In this document: positions 10,926 to 15,202 of the stretch, one piece after another | How the letters are laid out: every line of letters begins with the position of its first letter | How positions within the stretch are numbered: the first letter of the stretch is position 1 | From: WHSW01 sp036794585 | GTDB taxonomy: Bacteria; Actinomycetota; Thermoleophilia; Solirubrobacterales; 70-9 | DNA: 15,202 nt | NCBI GenBank assembly: GCA_036794585.1 | Contig: DAIRGH010000070.1 | Span: 1-15,202 of the forward strand | Direction of reading: 5' to 3' | Made by a program: the position numbers and the translations under genes | Notes under the pieces: generated by a model | The model's database searches: none | Seen by the model: only the letters and a program-made list of their open reading frames with translations | Told to the model about the DNA's origin: nothing

Positions 10926-11879
10926 ATGGCACAGTCTGCGGCGCCACCGACACCCTTCTCCGCCGACCCGAGCGACGAGCTGCCGGTCGGCCTCCAGCTC
11001 GACTGGCGCCTTCGAGCCCTGATCCGCTCCGGGCGGCTGGCCGCCGGCGAGCGGCTGCCGAGCGTGCGCGCACTGGCCGAGTGGGCAGGCGTGAACGTCA
11101 ACACCGTCCGCGGTGTCTATACCCGGCTCGAGGACGAGGGACTCATCGTCACCCGGCATGGCAGCGGCAGCTTCGTCGCCGCGAGCGCGGGCGGATCGCC
11201 AGAGGTCGAGCGGATCGCCGCCGAGGCGATCGCCGCGGCGGCCGAGGCGGGCGTAGATCCGCGCGACGTCGCGATCGTCGCGCTCGTCTCTGCGGCCTTG
11301 CCCGCCGGGTTGGCCGAGAGCCTTCCCGACGAGCTCGTCGAAGCCGAGCCCAGCGAACTCGACCTCGAGCGGATCGCCACGGAGCTCGAGCTCGACGACT
11401 CCTGGCTCGACGCCGACGAGACGGTGGCGCGGCGCGAGCTGCGGCGCCAGATCGGCCGCCTGGAGGCGCAGCTCGCCAGCTACAGGCGCGACCTCGAGAC
11501 GCCCTCCGAGCCGGCGACGCGGCCCCCGGAGCCACGGATCGCCGGCGCCGCCGAGCTCGAGCGCACCCGTGACGACCTGCTGCGCCAGCTCGCCGCCGCC
11601 CGGCTCTCGGCCGAGCAGCGCGCCCGGCGCGAGCGGCGCGCGCGCGAGGTGCGCGACGCGATCGTCGCCGACCCCGCCGGCCATCGCTGGGAGGTCGTCT
11701 CGGCGGCCGAGACCGGCGAGGAGGGCTGTTACGAGTGGGACGTCGCGCCGCGGATGGGGCCACTCGGAGCGCTCATGCGCTGGTGGCGGGTCAGGGTCTC
11801 TGGGGGTTGTCCGTTAGCCCCGCCGCTGGCGGCGGCTGCACGGACACGGGTGATCGGTAGTGGTCAGGGCCACAGCTGA
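10926..11879 (+). CDS. GntR family transcriptional regulator (YtrA-like wHTH) with long coiled-coil tail
   Basis: A 317-residue DNA-binding protein. Residues 20-85 are a GntR winged helix: QLDWRLRALIRSGRLAAGER, then LPSVRALAEWAGVNVNTV and the wing LIVTRHGSGSFV. YtrA-type members are usually near 120 residues; this one continues with an Ala-rich helix, two charged predicted coiled coils (about 165-192 and 209-243) and a short C-terminal part with Cys258 and a WWRVRVSGGCPL segment. No FadR-, HutC- or aminotransferase-type effector domain is evident. The gene opens an operon with YrbE/MlaE permeases; YtrA regulators often control ABC transporter genes and their own promoter. The promoter/operator at 10879-10916 supports autoregulation. 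The 3' end overlaps the next gene by 20 bases. The effector is unknown. Confidence 0.88.
   Translation: MAQSAAPPTPFSADPSDELPVGLQLDWRLRALIRSGRLAAGERLPSVRALAEWAGVNVNTVRGVYTRLEDEGLIVTRHGSGSFVAASAGGSPEVERIAAEAIAAAAEAGVDPRDVAIVALVSAALPAGLAESLPDELVEAEPSELDLERIATELELDDSWLDADETVARRELRRQIGRLEAQLASYRRDLETPSEPATRPPEPRIAGAAELERTRDDLLRQLAAARLSAEQRARRERRAREVRDAIVADPAGHRWEVVSAAETGEEGCYEWDVAPRMGPLGALMRWWRVRVSGGCPLAPPLAAAARTRVIGSGQGHS
11820..11835 (+). other. Small GC hairpin near the end of the GntR gene
   Basis: CCGCCG (11820-11825) and CGGCGG (11830-11835) pair around CTGG, 24 bases before the permease GTG at 11860. There is no U-tract. It might tune read-through into the permease genes, or be incidental in GC-rich code. 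Confidence 0.2.
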
Positions 11880-12666
11880 CAGGGCGTTTCTGCCGGCGAA
11901 GTCGCTGTTCGAGCAGGTCGGCAACATGATGGTGCTGACCGGCAAGACGATCACGTCGACGGTCAGGCCCCCGTACCCGTACGGCGGAGAGTTCGTCGGG
12001 CAGTTCCTGTTCGCGCTGCAGCTCTGCTGGTTTCCGATGCTGATCAGCACCGTCGCGTTCGGGTTCGGAGCCCCGGGGCTGCAGGCGGCCAACTTCCTCT
12101 CGCTGTTCGGGGCGCTGGATCGGCTGGGCGGGTTCTTCGTGCTCGCCTCGATTCGCGAGTTCGCGCCGTTCGTGACCGCGGTAGTGGTGGCAGGCGTCGC
12201 GGGAACGGCGATCACCGCCGACCTGGGCGCGAGAAAGATCCGCGAGGAGCTCGACGCGCTGCAGGTGCTCGGCGTGGATCCGATCAAGAACCTGGTCGTG
12301 CCGCGCTTTCTGGCGCTGATGCTGATCACCGGACTGCTCGACATCTATGCGCTCTTGTTCGGCATCGCCGGCGGCCTCTTTGCCGAGATCGCCTATAGCG
12401 AGCCGCTGGGAGGCTTCTTCGCCACGCTCTTCGCCAACGCCTCGGTCACCGACCTATGGGGGTCGATCCTGAAGACGACCCTGTTCGGGGCGATCATCGC
12501 GATCGTCTGCTCCTACAAAGGGATGAATGCGTCCGGGGGCGCCGAGGGTGTCGGCAGAGCGGTGAACGAGGCGGTCGTCATCTCGTTCCTCGGGATCTTC
12601 GCCTTCAACTACGTGTTCACCCAGACCCTGCTGGCGACCCATCCGGAGATATCGGTGCTCAAATGA
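11860..12666 (+). CDS. YrbE/MlaE-type ABC lipid transporter permease (first of pair)
   Basis: A 268-residue membrane protein of the MlaE/YrbE (DUF140) family, the normal length for a mycobacterial YrbE. The characteristic loop IREFAPFVTAVVVAG (98-112) is followed by the coupling region DLGARKIREELDALQVLGVD (121-140), which contacts the ATPase in MlaFEDB. Five or so membrane helices follow the family pattern. Such permeases move phospholipids, sterols or mycolic-type lipids across the inner membrane with an MlaF/MceG ATPase and MCE proteins; neither partner is in this window. The start is GTG 11860, 20 bases inside the regulator gene, with only a weak ribosome site, so the N-terminus is less certain than the rest. 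The stop overlaps the next start as ATGA. Confidence 0.92.
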   Translation: MVRATADRAFLPAKSLFEQVGNMMVLTGKTITSTVRPPYPYGGEFVGQFLFALQLCWFPMLISTVAFGFGAPGLQAANFLSLFGALDRLGGFFVLASIREFAPFVTAVVVAGVAGTAITADLGARKIREELDALQVLGVDPIKNLVVPRFLALMLITGLLDIYALLFGIAGGLFAEIAYSEPLGGFFATLFANASVTDLWGSILKTTLFGAIIAIVCSYKGMNASGGAEGVGRAVNEAVVISFLGIFAFNYVFTQTLLATHPEISVLK

Positions 12667-13385
12667 TCCGTTACCTGCTCATCCTCCTCGCCGCGGTCGG
12701 AGGCCTCGCCCTGGCGGCGCTCGCACAGGCCGGCGGCGACTACGACCGCCAGGCGTCGGAGTACCTGCTCACCGAGCAGCAACCGAACCGTGGCACCTCG
12801 GAGACCTTCGTCTTCGACTACACGAACCCAGACGATCCGAACGCGAAGCCGCCCGCCGTGCGGCGGGTGGTCACGATCCTCCCCCGAGGCGCCCGGTATG
12901 ACACCTCGGTCCCCGGGCTGTGTGAGGCGAGCGACGCCGAGCTGGTGGCCCAGGGCGGCGCCGCGTGTCCGCCCGAGAGCGCGATCGGAGGCGGAGTTGT
13001 CACGGTCGACACGGGCGCGCCGGGTGAGGCACGGATCGTCACCGCCGACGTCGAGTTCTTCAACAACACCGACGAGTTCATCTACGTGAACACCGCTCGC
13101 GGCAGCGGCGCGCGGACGATCATCCGCGCGGCGGTCGAACGCGACCGCACGATCACCGATGCGGGGATGCTCCCAGGCACGCCTCCTGACGGCGGCTCGA
13201 TCGACACGGTCGACCTCCACGTCGACAACGTCAGCAACAACGGGGGCAACTACATCACCACGCCGAAGGTCTGTCGCGGCCGCAAGGACGACCGCCACTG
13301 GACCACCCGCGTGTCGTTCACCTACGCGGACGGCGTCACCCAGGTCGTACCCACCCACACCCCCTGTCGCGGGAGGACGCGCTGA
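12663..13385 (+). CDS. Secreted, probably beta-rich protein embedded between two permeases
   Basis: A 240-residue protein. Residues 1-27 are a signal peptide (MIRYLLILLAAVGGLALAAL). The mature part has four Cys, two in a 'C-x(14)-CPPESAIGGG' segment (about 87-108) and two near the end (KVCRGR, PCRGR), so disulfides are likely. Alternating polar/hydrophobic runs (VRRVVTILPRGARYD, RIVTADVEFFNNTDEFIYVN) suggest beta structure. The 'LP.G......C.......CP..S.IG.G' pattern also occurs in other secreted actinobacterial proteins that I cannot name. It lacks the recognisable MCE fold pattern and a second membrane anchor. ATG 12663 overlaps the upstream permease stop (ATGA), and its stop overlaps the next start (TGATG). 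Placement implies an extracytoplasmic subunit of the transporter, perhaps lipid-binding; that is inference. Confidence 0.8.
   Translation: MIRYLLILLAAVGGLALAALAQAGGDYDRQASEYLLTEQQPNRGTSETFVFDYTNPDDPNAKPPAVRRVVTILPRGARYDTSVPGLCEASDAELVAQGGAACPPESAIGGGVVTVDTGAPGEARIVTADVEFFNNTDEFIYVNTARGSGARTIIRAAVERDRTITDAGMLPGTPPDGGSIDTVDLHVDNVSNNGGNYITTPKVCRGRKDDRHWTTRVSFTYADGVTQVVPTHTPCRGRTR
13371..13377 (+). promoter_or_regulatory. Shine-Dalgarno of the second permease gene
   Basis: GGGAGGA lies seven bases before ATG 13385, inside the last codons of the secreted-protein gene. It supports coupled translation across the TGATG junction. Confidence 0.7.
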
Positions 13386-14182
13386 TGACCGGCTGGATGG
13401 CGATCCCGCGCGATTGGCTCGACAGCCTGGGCACGATCGCCCGCTTCGGCGGCCGGGTGATGGGCTACGTCTACTCAGGCCGGGTGTTGGTGTTCTTCGG
13501 CGAGGCGCTGCGCCAGGCCGGGATCCTGATCCTCGGATCGACGCTCGTGATCTGGGGGCTGATGTTCTTCCTCGGCCTCACCTGCGGGATCGAGGGCGCG
13601 TACCTATTGCGCGCCCAGGGCGCGCCGTCGTATGCCGGCGTGTTCGCCGCCTGGTGCGACCTGCGCGAGATCGCCCCCTACGCCTTCGGCTACATGATGG
13701 CCGCCAAGGTCGGCACCGGGATCGTCGCCGAGATCGGCGCGATGCGGATCTCCGACGAGATCGACGCGATGGAGGTGATGGGGGTCAACCCGATGATCTT
13801 CCTCTGCGCGACCAGGCTGCTCGGCGGCTGGATGACGCTCGCCTTCATCTACCTCGGCGGGATCGGGGTCATGTACCTCGCCAGCTACATCGCCGTCGTC
13901 GAGCAGATCGGCGAGGTCTCCTCAGGCGGCTACTTCCTGATCTTCTGGATGTTCCAGAACCCGCCCGATCTCATATTCAGCCTCATCAAGGGGATGGCGA
14001 TGGCGACGGTCATCGTGCTGGTCGGCTGCTACTACGGCTACACGGCCTCAGGCGGCCCCGTGGGCGTCGGCACCGCGACGGCCAAGTCGATGGTCCTGAA
14101 CGTGGTCCTGGTGCACCTGATCGGGATGATGGGCACACTTGTGTTCTGGGGCGCGAACCCGAGAGCGCCGATCGGGGGATGA
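13385..14182 (+). CDS. YrbE/MlaE-type ABC lipid transporter permease (second of pair)
   Basis: A 265-residue permease of the same family as the gene at 11860 but clearly diverged from it. The family loop is LREIAPYAFGYMMAAKVG (93-110) and the coupling region is EIGAMRISDEIDAMEVMGVN (116-135). In mycobacteria a YrbEA-YrbEB pair forms the heterodimeric membrane part of each Mce transporter, so these two probably pair likewise. The difference is that mycobacterial yrbE genes adjoin each other, while here a secreted-protein gene separates them. ATG 13385 has a good ribosome site seven bases upstream and shares its A with the preceding TGA. The next gene starts 17 bases after this stop. Confidence 0.93.
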   Translation: MTGWMAIPRDWLDSLGTIARFGGRVMGYVYSGRVLVFFGEALRQAGILILGSTLVIWGLMFFLGLTCGIEGAYLLRAQGAPSYAGVFAAWCDLREIAPYAFGYMMAAKVGTGIVAEIGAMRISDEIDAMEVMGVNPMIFLCATRLLGGWMTLAFIYLGGIGVMYLASYIAVVEQIGEVSSGGYFLIFWMFQNPPDLIFSLIKGMAMATVIVLVGCYYGYTASGGPVGVGTATAKSMVLNVVLVHLIGMMGTLVFWGANPRAPIGG

Positions 14183-14198
14183 GGTGGAAGCCGGAGCG

Positions 14199-14609
14199 AT
14201 GACGACGACGATCCAGCCGGCGTCGCGGCGCGAGCGGCTCTACGGCCGGTTCGTGCTCGTGGTGCTCGGAGTCGCCTGCGTCGCCTGGTGGATCGCGCTG
14301 CCGATCGGGACGCTGTGGGCGCTGTCGAAGGCAACCGACGAATTCGCCACGCATTTCGTCGCCGGCCTGCTCGGCGTGCCGGTGGTGATGGCGCTGTTCT
14401 CGCCGATCCTCTTCTGGCTCAACGGCCTCTACCTGAGGGTGACCGGGATCATGGCCCGGCTCGAGGCCGAGGAGGAGGAAACCGGCTGGCATCGGCGGGT
14501 CCGCGGACCGCTGGAGCCGATGTTGGCGATCTCGTTCGCCGTCGCGGCGATCGCGCTCGTGATCTGGTTCTTCTTCGTCGCCGAGAACCCGCCCCACCAG
14601 GTGCTCTGA
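14199..14609 (+). CDS. Small three-helix membrane protein in the permease operon
   Basis: 136 residues with predicted membrane helices at about 16-42, 54-75 and 108-127. A short acidic stretch EAEEEE lies between helices two and three (about 89-94), in a loop that also holds RRVRGPLEP. I do not recognise the family. The start is ATG 14199 with GGAAG eight bases upstream; GTG 14184 in the same frame, with GGGGG before it, is the alternative and would add five residues. Its stop shares an A with the next start (TGATG), so the pair is coupled. Being in one transcriptional unit with two YrbE permeases suggests an accessory membrane subunit, which is inference. Confidence 0.72.
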   Translation: MTTTIQPASRRERLYGRFVLVVLGVACVAWWIALPIGTLWALSKATDEFATHFVAGLLGVPVVMALFSPILFWLNGLYLRVTGIMARLEAEEEETGWHRRVRGPLEPMLAISFAVAAIALVIWFFFVAENPPHQVL

Positions 14610-14791
14610 TGGGCGACCGTGGCGCCAAGCGATCGCTGATCGCCCTCGCAGTCACCTACGTCGCGTTCGCGCTCGTCTTCCTCTTGGTCTACCGCTCAGG
14701 GCTCGCGGTCGGGGCGCTGGCGATGCTCGAGCTGTTCGCGATGCTCGCCCTGGCCTGCGGTGTCGCCTGGGCGACGTCGCGCAAGCGCTGA
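14609..14791 (+). CDS. Very small two-helix membrane protein
   Basis: 60 residues, MGDRGAKRS followed by helices at about 9-27 and 31-54, and a basic SRKR tail. The basic flanks at both ends suggest both termini are cytoplasmic. The ATG overlaps the preceding stop as TGATG and there is no clear independent ribosome site, so translation would depend on coupling. It ends the operon: the next gene is on the opposite strand, eight bases beyond. I do not recognise the family. Hydrophobicity, position and overlap argue that it is real; its size and lack of a motif keep confidence moderate. Confidence 0.6.
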   Translation: MGDRGAKRSLIALAVTYVAFALVFLLVYRSGLAVGALAMLELFAMLALACGVAWATSRKR

Positions 14792-14799
14792 GTCACACG

Positions 14800-15202
14800 T
14801 CAGTACCAGGTCGAGCCGGGCTCGCGTTCGGGCTCTGAGACGTCGACCGTCGCGCCGAGCAGGTCGGGGTCGTCGCGGCCTCGCTCCCAGAGCAGATCGT
14901 CGAGCAGCGGCGGCGAGACGTCCGCGGCCGCGGCGACCCGCTTGAACGCCTCGCGCGTGCCGCCCCGAACCTCGTCGAGCGCACCGGGCGCGACCAGCCC
15001 TGAGCGCAGCGCCAGCCTCATCAGCACGTTGTCGGCCGAGACCTCCCAGCGCTCGGGGTCGGCGACCTCGAACCAGCCGCGGCGCTCGCAGATCTTCGCG
15101 TAGAGCTGCGACTTCTTCTCCAGCGGGTCGGCGTAGGCCTGAAAGCGGGCAAGCCGGGCGAGCAGCCCCTCGCCGCCGCCGAGCCGGCCGGCCGCCGCGG
15201 CG
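14800..15202 (-). CDS. Unrecognised protein, C-terminal part (gene continues past right edge)
   Basis: 133 codons before the TGA at 14802-14800; the 5' end lies beyond the window. The frame is open to the right edge, so a GTG at 15027 is internal and not the start. The visible chain is soluble, mostly helical and charged: an AYADPLEKKSQLYAKICERR segment, then WFEVADPERWEVSADNVLMR and LALRSGLV, and near the end LLDDLLWERGRDDPDLLG. The 'DP..KK..L.AKI..RRG' opening with a late 'D.LLW.RGR' faintly recalls helix-hairpin-helix or queuosine-salvage-like folds. That resemblance is too weak to assign a function. It converges on the permease operon with an eight-base gap. Confidence 0.65.
   Translation of the reverse strand, partial: AAAAGRLGGGEGLLARLARFQAYADPLEKKSQLYAKICERRGWFEVADPERWEVSADNVLMRLALRSGLVAPGALDEVRGGTREAFKRVAAAADVSPPLLDDLLWERGRDDPDLLGATVDVSEPEREPGSTWY

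Noticed and set aside
11820..11879. Possible frameshift at the 3' end of the GntR gene
   Set aside because: The last 20 or so residues look less conserved, but the frame is continuous and the overlap with the permease start is of ordinary size.
12456..12662. Upstream extension of the secreted-protein frame into the first permease gene
   Set aside because: The signal peptide begins at ATG 12663 and the added part is an out-of-frame reading of the permease.
14139..14198. Start of the three-helix protein inside the second permease
   Set aside because: The extra residues are Arg-rich shadow sequence; ATG 14199 has a suitable ribosome site and a plausible cytoplasmic N-terminus.

Overview
The window is a gene-dense, strongly GC-rich stretch of chromosome. 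It is most likely from an actinobacterium, and the gene content points to class Thermoleophilia (Solirubrobacterales and relatives). Three things suggest this: a decad-repeat surface protein with a short N-terminal hydrophobic anchor, a paired YrbE/MlaE permease locus, and several genes whose starts look leaderless. The taxonomic call is inference from family resemblance and base composition; no rRNA gene is present. I see no tRNA, CRISPR array, insertion sequence or integrase, and no gap between genes exceeds about 260 bases.

Layout. (1) 1-1753: the 3' end of a hydantoinase A gene, then a complete hydantoinase B gene (ATGA overlap). (2) 1754-2602, minus: a secreted or anchored surface protein with ten-residue repeats and a tail-fibre-like C-terminal domain. 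(3) 2603-2861: a divergent promoter region. (4) 2862-4441: a DUF1802 gene and a DUF1152 gene that appear translationally coupled through a CTGA junction. (5) 4450-4486: a perfect 16-bp-stem hairpin, followed by a secreted penicillin-acylase-family Ntn hydrolase (4503-7271) and a gluzincin-like protein that lacks the zinc motif (7310-8095). (6) 8092-8998, minus: a JAMM metallopeptidase and a zinc-ribbon/DUF2007 membrane protein. (7) 9023-10876: a large polytopic membrane protein of GT-C-like layout, divergent from the JAMM gene across only 24 bp. (8) 10879-14791: a GntR-type regulator with a clear promoter/operator, then an operon of permease, secreted protein, permease and two small membrane proteins, nearly every junction overlapping. 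(9) 14800-15202, minus: the 3' part of an unrecognised gene.

The most interesting part is region 8. Two YrbE/MlaE-type lipid-transport permeases flank a secreted, Cys-containing, probably beta-rich protein. They are followed by a three-helix and a two-helix membrane protein, and no MCE protein and no ATPase is visible. The upstream regulator resembles the YtrA branch of GntR, whose members often control ABC transporter genes. Its promoter carries three alternating CTGT/ACAG half-sites over the -35 and -10 boxes. I read this as a self-contained, regulated envelope lipid or hydrophobic-compound transport module in which the embedded protein may replace the usual MCE subunit. That is inference and needs testing.
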